46,328 bases of DNA, taken from positions 1-46,328 of the forward strand of contig DATFUZ010000106.1 in the NCBI GenBank assembly GCA_035260545.1, given 5' to 3'. Shown here in pieces: positions 1 through 8,920 of this stretch (its first letter is position 1; the number at the start of each line of letters is the position of its first letter). The position numbers were made by a program, and so were the translations under genes. The notes under the pieces are model-generated. The model did not search any database. It saw only the letters and a program-made list of their open reading frames with translations, and was not told the origin of the DNA. Origin of the DNA: DATDDB01 sp035260545. Lineage in GTDB: Bacteria > Pseudomonadota > Gammaproteobacteria > Burkholderiales > Gallionellaceae.

Positions 1-93
1 CCATGCAGCCGGGGCAGAGAGGATGGAAAGCAGTCCGGCGGCGGGCACGAGCGCCCGGCGGAGTACAGATGATTTGATTTCCCTTTGTTTCAT
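1..93 (-). CDS. N-terminus of an exported protein (partial)
   Basis: Only the first 31 codons lie in the window. They encode a basic start (MKQREIK), a hydrophobic stretch and an APAAW end, which is a normal Sec signal peptide. The start codon at 93 is preceded by a GGAAA ribosome binding site. It lies about 86 bp downstream of nirD on the same strand, so it is probably the next gene of the nitrate assimilation operon. Candidates from context are a periplasmic nitrate-binding protein or an outer-membrane export protein, but the visible part cannot decide between them. Confidence 0.6.
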   Translation of the reverse strand, partial: MKQREIKSSVLRRALVPAAGLLSILSAPAAW

Positions 94-179
94 GCTTGTT
101 TCCTGATCGATTAAATTAACAATATTTAACTATGCCTTCGCTGCCGCGTCGGCATGTGCACGGCACAACACGGACATGG

Positions 180-488
180 CTAAAGCTTCAGGTAGACCTG
201 GCCCTCTTCCACCTTGCATGCAACCTTGCCGGCGCAACCTTTGTCCGGCGCAAGCGCCTGGCCGTCCTCGAGGCCGATGTTCCAGCCGTGCAGCGGGCAA
301 GTGACCCGCTTCCCTGCGACCAGCCCCTGCGACAGCGGTCCGCCCTGGTGCGGGCACTTGTCGTGCAGCGCGAAGACTTCGCCTTCCGCGGTGCGGAACA
401 GCCCGACATTGCCCTGCGCGGTGTGCACGATGCGGGCGCCAAGCGGCGGTATTTCATCCAGTGTGCTTACGCGATTCCAGTCTTCCAT
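180..488 (-). CDS. nirD: Nitrite reductase (NADH) small subunit NirD
   Basis: A 102-residue Rieske-type protein, the usual NirD length. It partners NirB in the cytoplasmic NADH-dependent six-electron reduction of nitrite to ammonium. The two Rieske ligand boxes are visible as DKCPHQGG (about residues 43-50) and TCPLHGWN (about 63-70), giving the Cys-His pairs for a [2Fe-2S] centre. In classical NirD these ligands are often lost, so this is a cluster-binding form. An AAAGGA ribosome binding site sits upstream of the start at 488. It follows nirB by 31 bp and completes the nitrate-to-ammonium part of the operon. Confidence 0.93.
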   Translation of the reverse strand: MEDWNRVSTLDEIPPLGARIVHTAQGNVGLFRTAEGEVFALHDKCPHQGGPLSQGLVAGKRVTCPLHGWNIGLEDGQALAPDKGCAGKVACKVEEGQVYLKL

Positions 489-519
489 GATGTGTTTCCT
501 TTCAGATTGTGATTTTCCT

Positions 520-2943
520 TCAGCTTGTCAGGACCGCGAATTCGCGCGGATTGATGTTTTCCAGAGCCCAGGGATCCTTCGCGCCGTCCAGGGCAAAGCG
601 CAGCCGTTGGTACAGTGCCTTTCGGTTTGCTGCATCTTTCACCACGCGCTGTTTGATGAAGTCCAGTCCGACCCGCTCGATATAGTGCACGGTACGGTCC
701 AGGTACCGCGCTTCCTCGCGGTACAGCTGCAGGAAGGCGCCCGCGTGTTCCATCACCTCCTCTTCTGCTTTCACCTTGACCAGGAACTGGGCGACCTCGG
801 TCTTGATGCCGCCGTTGCCGCCGACATAGATTTCCCAGCCGGAGTCGACACCGATCACGCCCACGTCCTTGATCGCGGCCTCCGCGCAATTGCGCGGGCA
901 ACCGGAGACGGCGATTTTCACCTTGTGCGGCGCCCACATCCGGTCGAAGGCGAGCTCGATGTCGATGCCGAGCTGGGTCGAGTTCTGCACCCCGAAGCGG
1001 CACCACTCGCTGCCAACGCAGGTCTTCACGGTGCGTATCGATTTGCCGTAGGCAAAGCCCGAGGGCATGGCAAGATCAGCCCAGACGGCCGGCAAGTCCT
1101 GCTTCCGCACGCCCAGCAGGTCTAGGCGCTGGCCGCCGGTCACCTTCACCGTGGGAATCCTGTACTTGTCCGCCACGTCCGCGATACGCCGCAATTGCGC
1201 CGGCGTCGTGATCCCGCCGTGCATGCGCGGCACCACCGAAAACGTGCCATCCTTCTGGATGTTGGCGTGGGCGCGCTCGTTGATGAAGCGGGACTGCGGG
1301 TCGTCCGCGGCCTGGTGCGGCCAGGCGCAGATCAGGTAATAGTTCAGCGCGGGGCGGCAGGATGCGCATCCGTTCGAGGTGCTCCAGTTCAGGAAGCGCA
1401 TGGTCTCGGTTATGGAAAGCAGCTTTTCTTCGCGGATCGCCTTGCGCACTTCCTCATGGGTCAGGTCGGTGCAGCCGCACATCGTCTTCTTCACGCCGGC
1501 CTGTGGCGCATAGGCCCCGCCGAGTGTGGAAGCGAGTATCTGTTCCACCAGGCCGGTGCACGAGCCGCACGAGGCCGAGGCCTTGGTGTGCTTGCGCACG
1601 TCTTCCAGCGTGAACAGGCCCTGCTCCTTGATGGCCTTGACCACCGTCCCCTTGCATACCCCGTTGCAGCCACAGACCTCCATCTCATCCGTCATGGCCG
1701 CGGCGCGGCTCTGGCCTTGATGCCCGGCATTCCCAAGGTAGGACTGGCCAAACAGGAGATGGTCGCGTATTTCGGCGACGCTCTTCCCGTCACGTATCAT
1801 CTGGAAATACCAGGAGCCGTCGCGGGTGTCGCCATACATCACCGCGCCCACCAGCTTGTCGTCCTGCAGCACCAGTTTCTTGTATATCCCGCCAGCAGCA
1901 TCGTGCAGGACGATGTCTTCGGTTTCGTCATTGCCGGTGAAATCCCCGGCGGAAAAAAGGTCGATGCCGGTCACCTTGAGCTTGGTCGAGGTCACCGATC
2001 CCTGGTAGCGGGCAATGCCCATCCGTGCCAGGTGGTTGGCGCAGACTTTGCCCTGCTCGAACAGAGGCGCCACCAGTCCGTAGGCCATGCCGCGATGCGA
2101 CACGCATTCGCCCACCGCATAGATCTTGGGGTCGTAGGTCTGCATGGTGTCGTTCACCACAATCCCCCGGCTGCAGTGGATGCCTGCAGACTCCGCCAGC
2201 ACCGTGTTCGCGCGTATGCCCACCGCCATCACGACCAGGTCGGCCGGGCGCTCTTCGCCATCCTTGAAGCGGATGGCGGAGACACGCCCGTCCGCGTTGC
2301 CGAGCAGTTCCTGTGTCTGCTTGCCCAGCAGGAACTTCAGCCCCTTGGCTTCTAGCGACGCCTGTAGCATGGCTGCGGACTCCCGGTCGAGCTGGCGCTC
2401 CATCAGCCACGGCATGAGATGCACCACGGTCACGTCCATCCCTCGCGCCGCCAGACCGTTTGCGGCCTCCAGCCCAAGCAGGCCGCCGCCGATGACCACC
2501 GCCTTCCGGTATTTCTGCGCCGCCTCTATCATCGCATTGGTGTCGTGGATGTCGCGGTAGCCGACCACGCCCTGCAAATCCTTGCCCGGGATGGGCAAGA
2601 TGACAGGTGTGGAACCGGTCGCCAGCAGCAGACGGTCATATTCCGCCGTGGCGCCGTCCTCCGCGTGCACCACGCGGTTATGGCGATCGATCTTCACCAC
2701 CCTCTTGTTCAGGTGCAGCGTGATGCCATGCTGCACGTACCAGTCGGTGTCGTTCAGGATGATGTCCTTGATCTCCTGCTCGCCGGACAGAACCGGAGAC
2801 AGCATGATGCGGTTGTAGTTCGGATAGGGCTCGGCGCCAAACACGGTCACGTCATACAGGTCCGGCTCCAGCTTGAGCAACTCTTCCAGCGTGCGGACTC
2901 CCGCCATCCCGTTACCCACCATGATCAGTTTCATTTTCTTCAT
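520..2943 (-). CDS. nirB: Nitrite reductase (NADH) large subunit NirB
   Basis: 807 residues; reduces nitrite to ammonium in the cytoplasm using NADH. The N-terminal third is an FAD/NAD oxidoreductase (MVGNGMAG nucleotide loop; second loop VVIGGGLLGLEAA). Two BFD-like iron-sulfur segments follow at about residues 420-475 (CGCNGVCKG ... CGSC) and 485-530 (MCGCTDL ... CASC). The C-terminal sulfite/nitrite reductase domain has the siroheme and [4Fe-4S] cysteines in CVGSEWC (about 641) and SGCPRNC (about 680). I chose the start at 2943 because AGGAG lies just before it inside the last codons of nasA; the reading frame is open 27 codons further upstream, but that would overlap nasA. Only two bases separate the nasA stop from this start, so translation is probably coupled. 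Confidence 0.96.
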   Translation of the reverse strand: MKKMKLIMVGNGMAGVRTLEELLKLEPDLYDVTVFGAEPYPNYNRIMLSPVLSGEQEIKDIILNDTDWYVQHGITLHLNKRVVKIDRHNRVVHAEDGATAEYDRLLLATGSTPVILPIPGKDLQGVVGYRDIHDTNAMIEAAQKYRKAVVIGGGLLGLEAANGLAARGMDVTVVHLMPWLMERQLDRESAAMLQASLEAKGLKFLLGKQTQELLGNADGRVSAIRFKDGEERPADLVVMAVGIRANTVLAESAGIHCSRGIVVNDTMQTYDPKIYAVGECVSHRGMAYGLVAPLFEQGKVCANHLARMGIARYQGSVTSTKLKVTGIDLFSAGDFTGNDETEDIVLHDAAGGIYKKLVLQDDKLVGAVMYGDTRDGSWYFQMIRDGKSVAEIRDHLLFGQSYLGNAGHQGQSRAAAMTDEMEVCGCNGVCKGTVVKAIKEQGLFTLEDVRKHTKASASCGSCTGLVEQILASTLGGAYAPQAGVKKTMCGCTDLTHEEVRKAIREEKLLSITETMRFLNWSTSNGCASCRPALNYYLICAWPHQAADDPQSRFINERAHANIQKDGTFSVVPRMHGGITTPAQLRRIADVADKYRIPTVKVTGGQRLDLLGVRKQDLPAVWADLAMPSGFAYGKSIRTVKTCVGSEWCRFGVQNSTQLGIDIELAFDRMWAPHKVKIAVSGCPRNCAEAAIKDVGVIGVDSGWEIYVGGNGGIKTEVAQFLVKVKAEEEVMEHAGAFLQLYREEARYLDRTVHYIERVGLDFIKQRVVKDAANRKALYQRLRFALDGAKDPWALENINPREFAVLTS

Positions 2944-2945
2944 GA

Positions 2946-5636
2946 TTACTCTCCTTGTAATGCCACGGCGCCACCCGCCAGTCGTTTCAACTCCGGCACG
3001 CATGACCCGCACTGCGTGCCACACTTTAATTTCGCCTGCAGCGTTGCAAAGTCAGCACCCTGCGTCACCTCGCGCCGGATTTCCTGCTCGGACACATCGA
3101 GGCAGTTGCACACGATGCGGCCGCGCTGCGCCATGCCCTGGGGCGGCTCCGCCAGCGGGGCAAACAGCCATGGGCGAATCGCTTCCGCATCCAGCCCCGC
3201 GGCAATGATTTCCTTCAGCCAGTCGCGCGCGGCGGTTTCGCCGGTCAGGCGCACGCCAAGCAGCCTGCCCGCCTCCATCAGCGCGCGCTTGGAGATGCCG
3301 CGCCTGGCATCGCGGTAGTTCATCATCCGCGACTCGTCGTCCAGCCCGAGAATCGCATCGATGCGGTCGAGCAGTTCCTGTGGCGCGGAAGAGCCATGCG
3401 CCGCGCGCAACACCACCAATTCGCGGTCGCGTCCATACAGCCCCAGCGATGCATAATCGAACTGCGCAAGCAGCGGCTGTAGCACTTCCATCCGGCGCAG
3501 GGCATCGCCGTGGCGCATTGCCGCCAACTGCCAGGGCAGGATGCGCTTTTCCACCTCGACCGCGGCGTGCTTGAGTTCCGGTTGCCGCGACCGGGGATCG
3601 AAGGCGTTGAAGGTCAGTGCATTCGCCCCCAGCCCGCTCATGAAGCGGCTCCCCCAGTGCATGGGCAGGAACACCTGTCCGGCGCGCATGTCATCCGAGG
3701 CCGCGACGCGAATATTCAGACTGCCGCGCCGGCTCGACACGCGCACGATGTCGCCGTCTGCCACGCCACGCCGCGCCATGTCGTCCGGGTTCATTTCCAG
3801 CAGCGCTTCCTCGGCATGGTTGAACAGCCGGCCGGCATTGCCGGTGCGACTCATGCCGTGCCACTGATCGCGCAGGCGGCCGGTGTTCAAGTGCAGGGGA
3901 TAGCGCGCATCGCAGTCTTCGGCAGTCGGGAGATAGGGAGTGAGGGAAAACCTGGCCTTTCCATCCGCTGTGGGAAACACGCCATCCTCATACAGGCGCT
4001 TGCGGCCGCCCGCCTGCCCTTTCGGCAGCGGCCATTGCTGCGCCCCGGATTGCTCCAGCAGCGCATAGCTGAGGCCGCCGATGTCGAGGTCGCGCCCGAC
4101 CGTGCTGGCGCGGTGTTCGTTGAAAATCGCCTCCGTGTCCGCATAGGCAAGGATGTCTGGCCGCCCCATCCGCTGCGCGAGGCGCCGGCCAAAATCCACC
4201 GCGATCTGCCAGTCATGCCGCGCCTCGCCCGGTGCCGCCACCGCCGACCGCACGCGCGAGATGCAGCGCTCGGAATTGGTCACCGTGCCCTCCTTTTCGC
4301 CCCAGGTCGTCGCCGGTAACAGCAGATCGGCATAGGGCACGGTGTCGGTGTTGCCGAAGGCCTCCTGCACCACGACGCACTCGGCGGCATCGAGCCCGGC
4401 GCGCACGCGATGGAGATCGGGCATCGACTGCGCGGGGTTGGTGCAGGCGATCCACAGCGCCTTTATCTCGCCGCGCCGCACCGATTCGAACATTTCCACC
4501 GCGGCCTTGCCTGGCTGGGCGGGAATTTCGTCCACACCCCACAGCGCGGCAATCTCGGCACGATGTTCAGCATTGGCGAGGTCGCGATGCGCGGACAGCA
4601 GGTTTGCCATGCCACCCACCTCGCGCCCGCCCATGGCATTGGGTTGCCCCGTCAGCGAGAGCGGTGCCGCGCCCGGTTTTCCGATCTGGCCGGTAGCCAG
4701 GTGCAGGTTGATCAGGGCGGCATTCTTGTCTACGCCATGCACAGACTGATTCAACCCCTGACAGTACAGCGACAGCGTCGGGCCCTGGGCAAACCACGCC
4801 GCGGCCTGGATGATGTCGTCTGCCGCGACCCCGCATACCTCGGCGGCATGCCGGGGCGTGCAGTCGCGCAGCATGTTTTTGAGCTCGGCAAAGCCGCTGG
4901 TATGCCCCGCGATATAGGCCGCGTCCAGCCAGCCTTCCCAGACCATGGTATGGAGCATGGCGTTGAACAGCATCACGTCGGTGCCGGGCAGGATCGCCAA
5001 GTGCAGGTCTGCGGCGCGCGCGGTGTCGGTGCGGCGCGGATCGACCACGATCAATTTCTGCCCGGGTTTGTCGCGCCGCGCGGCCTCGATGCGGCGGAAC
5101 AGGACGGGATGGGCATAGGCCATGTTGGAGCCGGCAATGAAGATGCTGCCCGCATGATCGATGTCCTCATAGCAGCCCGGCGGCGCATCGGCGCCCAGCG
5201 CCGCCTTGTAGCCGGCGACGGCGGACGACATGCACAGGCGGGAATTGGTATCGACGTTGTTGCTGCCGATCAGCCCCTTCACCAGTTTGTTGAATACGTA
5301 ATAGTCCTCGGTCAGCAACTGGCCGGAAATATAGAAGCCGACGGCATCCGGTCCATGGTTGCGGATAACATCGGCAAACTTGTCCGCCGCGGCATCGAGC
5401 GCCTCATCCCAGCTCACCCGGCGCCGGGGTTCATTGCGTGCCGTGCGCAACTCCGGGTGCTGCACGCGCACCTCCGCACGCGCGGTGAGATGCAGGCTCG
5501 CGCCCTTGCTGCAGAGCTTCCCCCGATTGGCCGGATGTTCCCGATCGCCGCGGACGCCGGTGATGCGGCCGCCGTCGCTCTCGATGACCAGGCCGCAGCC
5601 GACGCCGCAATAGCAGCAGGTAGAAAGTGTCTCCAT
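2946..5636 (-). CDS. nasA: Assimilatory nitrate reductase catalytic subunit NasA
   Basis: 896 residues; cytoplasmic molybdenum enzyme that reduces nitrate to nitrite for NirBD. The N-terminus binds a [4Fe-4S] cluster through C7, C10, C14 and C42. A full molybdopterin oxidoreductase core follows, with the dinucleotide-binding domain around residues 590-720 (LNTGRLRDQWHGMSRTG). The C-terminal 50 residues are a BFD-like [2Fe-2S] domain (CNCLDVS ... KCGTQCGSC), which marks the long NasA form that takes electrons through this extra cluster. There is no twin-arginine signal, so it is not the periplasmic NapA. The ribosome binding site GGAGAGGAA precedes the start. It sits between the kinase/phosphatase gene and nirB. 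Confidence 0.96.
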   Translation of the reverse strand: METLSTCCYCGVGCGLVIESDGGRITGVRGDREHPANRGKLCSKGASLHLTARAEVRVQHPELRTARNEPRRRVSWDEALDAAADKFADVIRNHGPDAVGFYISGQLLTEDYYVFNKLVKGLIGSNNVDTNSRLCMSSAVAGYKAALGADAPPGCYEDIDHAGSIFIAGSNMAYAHPVLFRRIEAARRDKPGQKLIVVDPRRTDTARAADLHLAILPGTDVMLFNAMLHTMVWEGWLDAAYIAGHTSGFAELKNMLRDCTPRHAAEVCGVAADDIIQAAAWFAQGPTLSLYCQGLNQSVHGVDKNAALINLHLATGQIGKPGAAPLSLTGQPNAMGGREVGGMANLLSAHRDLANAEHRAEIAALWGVDEIPAQPGKAAVEMFESVRRGEIKALWIACTNPAQSMPDLHRVRAGLDAAECVVVQEAFGNTDTVPYADLLLPATTWGEKEGTVTNSERCISRVRSAVAAPGEARHDWQIAVDFGRRLAQRMGRPDILAYADTEAIFNEHRASTVGRDLDIGGLSYALLEQSGAQQWPLPKGQAGGRKRLYEDGVFPTADGKARFSLTPYLPTAEDCDARYPLHLNTGRLRDQWHGMSRTGNAGRLFNHAEEALLEMNPDDMARRGVADGDIVRVSSRRGSLNIRVAASDDMRAGQVFLPMHWGSRFMSGLGANALTFNAFDPRSRQPELKHAAVEVEKRILPWQLAAMRHGDALRRMEVLQPLLAQFDYASLGLYGRDRELVVLRAAHGSSAPQELLDRIDAILGLDDESRMMNYRDARRGISKRALMEAGRLLGVRLTGETAARDWLKEIIAAGLDAEAIRPWLFAPLAEPPQGMAQRGRIVCNCLDVSEQEIRREVTQGADFATLQAKLKCGTQCGSCVPELKRLAGGAVALQGE

Positions 5637-5688
5637 CCCTATTCCTCTCCGTCCGCCCGCTTATCCGCAACGTGTGTGCGCAGCGCAT

Positions 5689-7380
5689 TCATCTCAGGGC
5701 CATCCACAGGTAGAGCAATATCGCGTTCATCAGGATCGACACCACGGCGATCCATTGCCACCGCCGCAGCGAGTCGCCTGCCAGCCCCGCGCGCGGGGGC
5801 GCAAAAATGGGCTTGCGCTCCCCGGTTTCAAGGGCAAAGAGCAGCTCCTCCGCCGTTTCAAAGCGGCCGGACGGATTGCTCGCAATCGCCTTGAGCACAA
5901 TGCTCTCCAGCCATTGCGGAATGTCCGGGCGATGGCGGCTCGGCAGCGCCGGCTTGCCGAAGCGCGGATGCTGAAACGGCTCCACCTCGCCATAGGGGAA
6001 GCGGCGGGTGAGCAGGCAATACAGGGTGACCCCGGCCGCATAGACGTCGCTTTGGGCACCGGCCTTATGGCCCGAAAGCAGCTCGGGCGCCATGAAGCTG
6101 GGCGTGCCCGGATTGCCTTCGGCCGTCACTTCCGCGCTGCCTGCCACGGCGGCCACACCAAGGTCGAAGATGCGCAGCCTGCCGTCGTCACCGAGGTGCA
6201 GGTTGGCGAGCTTGATGTCGCGGTGGATGATGTTCAGCCGGTGCAGCGCGCCCAGTCCCTTGGCCAGCTGCACACCGATGTCGACGGCCTGGCTGACGGT
6301 GAAATGCCAGCCGGCATCGAGTTTCTCCTGCAGCGTGGCGCCGGGATGCCAGCTCATTGCGTAGTAAAGACAACTCCGCCCTTCCTGCGGGGGCAGGACC
6401 TGGATGAAATATTGCGAAATCACGCGGCGGCCCAGCCACTCTTCGTTCAACAGCGCGGCACAGCTTTCTGCGTGGCCGGCAAGCCGCGACTGCAGCGTTT
6501 TCAGGACGCACAGTCGGCCATTGGCGGTATTGCGGACCTGGTACAGGAGGCTGGTGCGCGACTCATGCAGCAGCGCCACGACTTCGAATCCGTCCAGGCG
6601 CTCGCCGGGTTTGAGGCGCGGCGGCAGGACGAGATGACGTGCCTCGGCCACCAGGTCGGTGTAGCTGTCCTCGCCAGGCGCATCGACGCGCGCCACTACC
6701 GCGGTAGCATTGTCCTGCCCGCCAAGCAGGCGGGCGCGCCGGATCAGGTCGGCCGCCGCCATTTGCGGATTGTGGAAGAGTTCGAGCACCTGATGGATGC
6801 CACGCTGGCCGAGCGGCTCCCACACCCCGTCGCTCAGCAGCGCGAACACATCGCCCGCGGAGAGCTCGCCTTCGGAAAAATCCACCTGCAGCTGGGAATC
6901 CAGGCCAATCGCTCGCTTGAGCACGTGGCGCATGTTCGGCAGGTCCCACACGTGGTCGGTCGTGAGCTGCTGCAGTCCGCCCGCCCCCAGGCGGTAAACC
7001 CGGCAATCACCGACGTGGGCCACGGTGTAGCGCCTGCCGCGGAGAACAAGGATGGATAGCGTGGTCGCCATGCCGGCCGTGTCGCGATTGCGCGCGCCGT
7101 GGGTCTGCACCCAGCGGTTGAGGGGCAGAATCACGCGGTTGAGCGCGTCCGCCACGCCCCATGTTTCGGGGGTGGCGTAGTAATCGGAGAGTACGCTGCG
7201 CACGGCGGATTCCGCCGCCTCGCGCCCGCCCGCATGCCCGCCGACGCCATCCGCCACTGCGAGCATGACGCCCTTGGCGGCGAGTTGCGCGCTTGCCGGG
7301 GTGGCCGCGCCATGAAAATCCTCATTGTGCGGGCGTGCCCCGGTATCGCTGTATTGGCCGATGGAGACGGTGAGCGGCAT
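5689..7380 (-). CDS. Fused PP2C phosphatase / Ser-Thr protein kinase, membrane-anchored
   Basis: 563 residues with three parts. Residues 1-235 are a PP2C phosphatase with metal-binding acids in HNEDF (20-21), VADGVGG (D44), LSDG (D184) and GGQDN (D223). Residues 265-520 are a Hanks-type kinase: candidate VLK lysine 294, HRDIKLAN with H386-D388, a DLG at 406-408 in place of the usual DFG, and APE at 431-433. Residues 541-560 form one hydrophobic helix that would anchor the protein at the inner membrane with the enzymes in the cytoplasm. Fusions of this kind are found in nitrate assimilation operons of other proteobacteria. The place here, 16 bp after the transporter gene and before nasA, suggests control of nitrate uptake or reduction by phosphorylation. 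That target is inference. Confidence 0.9.
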   Translation of the reverse strand: MPLTVSIGQYSDTGARPHNEDFHGAATPASAQLAAKGVMLAVADGVGGHAGGREAAESAVRSVLSDYYATPETWGVADALNRVILPLNRWVQTHGARNRDTAGMATTLSILVLRGRRYTVAHVGDCRVYRLGAGGLQQLTTDHVWDLPNMRHVLKRAIGLDSQLQVDFSEGELSAGDVFALLSDGVWEPLGQRGIHQVLELFHNPQMAAADLIRRARLLGGQDNATAVVARVDAPGEDSYTDLVAEARHLVLPPRLKPGERLDGFEVVALLHESRTSLLYQVRNTANGRLCVLKTLQSRLAGHAESCAALLNEEWLGRRVISQYFIQVLPPQEGRSCLYYAMSWHPGATLQEKLDAGWHFTVSQAVDIGVQLAKGLGALHRLNIIHRDIKLANLHLGDDGRLRIFDLGVAAVAGSAEVTAEGNPGTPSFMAPELLSGHKAGAQSDVYAAGVTLYCLLTRRFPYGEVEPFQHPRFGKPALPSRHRPDIPQWLESIVLKAIASNPSGRFETAEELLFALETGERKPIFAPPRAGLAGDSLRRWQWIAVVSILMNAILLYLWMALR

Positions 7381-7396
7381 GGTGGTGTGCCCCTGC

Positions 7397-8611
7397 CTAA
7401 ACGCGGGCTGCAGTCATCGCCGCCGAACCCCAGGTGGTGCGCCAGCGCTTTTTCACCGACAGCAGACCGGCCATCGCCAGCACGGCAAGGCCAGCAAAGA
7501 TGGTCAGACCGGCTTCGTAGCTGCCGGTGTACTGTTTGGAGTAGCCGAGGCTGGAGGCGAGATAGAACCCGCCCACCCCGCCGGCCATGCCGACCAGGCC
7601 GGTCATCACCCCGATTTCCCTTCGGAAGCGTTGCGGCACCAGCTGGAATACCGCACCGTTACCCAGCCCCAATGCGAGCATGGCGGACATCGCGACCAGC
7701 AAGCCGAGATAGACCTGCGCCATTCCGAAGCTGAGGATGAACAGCGACAGCGCCGCTATCGCATACATTGCCAGCAAGGTGCGGATGCCGCCGATCCGGT
7801 CCGCCACATTGCCGCCCACCGGCCGCACCATGGAACCGACAAACACGCAGGCTGCGGTGAAATAGCCGGCAGTGACGGCGGACAATCCGTATTGGTCATG
7901 GAAATACAGAGTAAGGGAGGATGCCATGCCAACGAAGCCGCCGAAGGTGACGCTATAGAAGAACATGAACCACCAAGCGTCCTTGTCCTTGAGCACTTCA
8001 AGATACTGGTGCAACGACTTGCCCGGCGGGCATTCCGGGCTGTCCTTGGCCAACAGTGCGTAAGCCGCCAGAACGATGATCAAGGGAATCGCAGCGAAGC
8101 CGAATACATTGTTCCAGCCGTAAACGACCGCCAGGCTTGGTGCAAACAGCGCAGCCAGGGTGGTTCCGGAGTTACCCGCTCCCGCAAGACCCAGAGCCGT
8201 GCCCTGATGCTCGGGCGGATACCAGCGCGATGCGAGAGGCAGCGCCACAGCAAACGATGCGCCTGCCATGCCCAGGAATGCCCCCAGCAGCAGGGTATGC
8301 GGATAATCGTGCACGCCGAAAATCCAGGCAAAAATGAGCGCGGCCAGCACGATGACCTGCCCGATCAGCCCGGCCATTCTGGGCTTGAGATGGTCCACCA
8401 GCAACCCCATCGGCACGCGCAGCAGTGCGCCCGAGAGTATGGGCGTTGCCACCATGATGCCCTTCTGCGCCGGAGTCAGATGCAGACCGGCGGCAATCTG
8501 CACGGCCAACGGGCCCAACAGCACCCACACCATGAAGCTCAAGTCAAAATACAGAAACGCTGACAACAATGTCGGATTGTGCCCGGCCTTCCAGAAACTG
8601 GATTTGCTCAT
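7397..8611 (-). CDS. narK: Nitrate/nitrite transporter, NarK/NasA-type MFS
   Basis: 404 residues with the alternating hydrophobic and short polar segments of a 12-helix major facilitator transporter. The nitrate porter family is recognised from glycine-rich helices (GLAGAGNSGTTLAALF, VGMAGGVGGFYL), the conserved loop RWYPPEHQGTALG and the end GSYEAGLTIFAGLAVLA. As first gene of the nas operon it would import nitrate for assimilation; export of nitrite cannot be excluded. The start at 8611 has a clear AAGGAG ribosome binding site. It lies downstream of a sigma-54 promoter and a leader terminator, so its expression decides that of the whole operon. Confidence 0.93.
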   Translation of the reverse strand: MSKSSFWKAGHNPTLLSAFLYFDLSFMVWVLLGPLAVQIAAGLHLTPAQKGIMVATPILSGALLRVPMGLLVDHLKPRMAGLIGQVIVLAALIFAWIFGVHDYPHTLLLGAFLGMAGASFAVALPLASRWYPPEHQGTALGLAGAGNSGTTLAALFAPSLAVVYGWNNVFGFAAIPLIIVLAAYALLAKDSPECPPGKSLHQYLEVLKDKDAWWFMFFYSVTFGGFVGMASSLTLYFHDQYGLSAVTAGYFTAACVFVGSMVRPVGGNVADRIGGIRTLLAMYAIAALSLFILSFGMAQVYLGLLVAMSAMLALGLGNGAVFQLVPQRFRREIGVMTGLVGMAGGVGGFYLASSLGYSKQYTGSYEAGLTIFAGLAVLAMAGLLSVKKRWRTTWGSAAMTAARV

Positions 8612-8636
8612 GTTCGCTCCTTAGATCAATAGCCAC

Positions 8637-8678
8637 AAAAAAAAGCGCCCATTTGCGGAATTCTCCGCAAATGGGCGC
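8637..8678 (-). terminator. Leader terminator (attenuator) of the nas operon
   Basis: On the minus strand a perfect 15-bp stem (arms 8664-8678 and 8645-8659, 4-nt loop) is followed at once by eight T (8644-8637). This is a textbook intrinsic terminator, but it lies between the promoter and narK, 26 bp before the start codon. It therefore acts as an attenuator that has to be overcome. NasR, an ANTAR antiterminator encoded next door, is the expected factor. Confidence 0.88.
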
Positions 8679-8691
8679 CTTTACCCTGTCC

Positions 8692-8741
8692 GGTCTTCGT
8701 CGACCTTATCTAAATCGATTGCCTGCAACCCGCCATTGGGT
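8692..8741 (-). promoter_or_regulatory. Putative ANTAR (NasR) target hairpins in the nas leader
   Basis: Two small hairpins with six-base loops can be drawn in the leader RNA. The first pairs ACCC with GGGT around loop AATGGC (8728-8741). The second pairs GGTC with GACC around loop GACGAA (8692-8705). ANTAR proteins recognise paired hexaloop hairpins with A at loop position 1 and G at position 4. The first loop fits both positions. The second has G4 but a G at position 1. The stems are only 4 bp each, so this is a reasoned assignment and not certain. Confidence 0.5.
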
Positions 8742-8759
8742 GTCTGACACTAACCGCAA

Positions 8760-8775
8760 TGCAATCATCGTGCCA
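8760..8775 (-). promoter_or_regulatory. Sigma-54 promoter of the nas operon
   Basis: TGGCACGATGATTGCA matches the sigma-54 consensus TGGCAC-N5-TTGCA at every defined base, with GG at -24 and GC at -12 correctly spaced. The predicted transcript start is near 8750, giving a leader of about 138 nt before narK that contains the hexaloop hairpins and the terminator. Confidence 0.9.
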
Positions 8776-8888
8776 CTGCTTGCAACGCCGAACCCGGCCG
8801 GAACACAGGCTCTTCATTTGCAAACGGTTCCCGTTAGGAAGCCGATCGTGGTGAACAGGCTGTGCGATGCAAGGCACGCAAGCGGCGC

Positions 8889-8903
8889 GCCCCACTATGG
8901 TGC
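8889..8903. promoter_or_regulatory. NtrC-type enhancer site 1
   Basis: On the minus strand GCACCATAGTGGGGC fits the NtrC dyad GCACC-N5-GGTGC with one mismatch. It is centred about 146 bp upstream of the predicted nas transcript start, a normal enhancer distance for a sigma-54 promoter. Confidence 0.7.
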
Positions 8904-8920
8904 GCACAGGCACCGCCGCC

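Noticed and set aside
4410..5894. Long plus-strand frame opposite nasA
   Set aside because: Antisense to the nasA N-terminal half and crosses the gene boundary; no ribosome binding site or domain.
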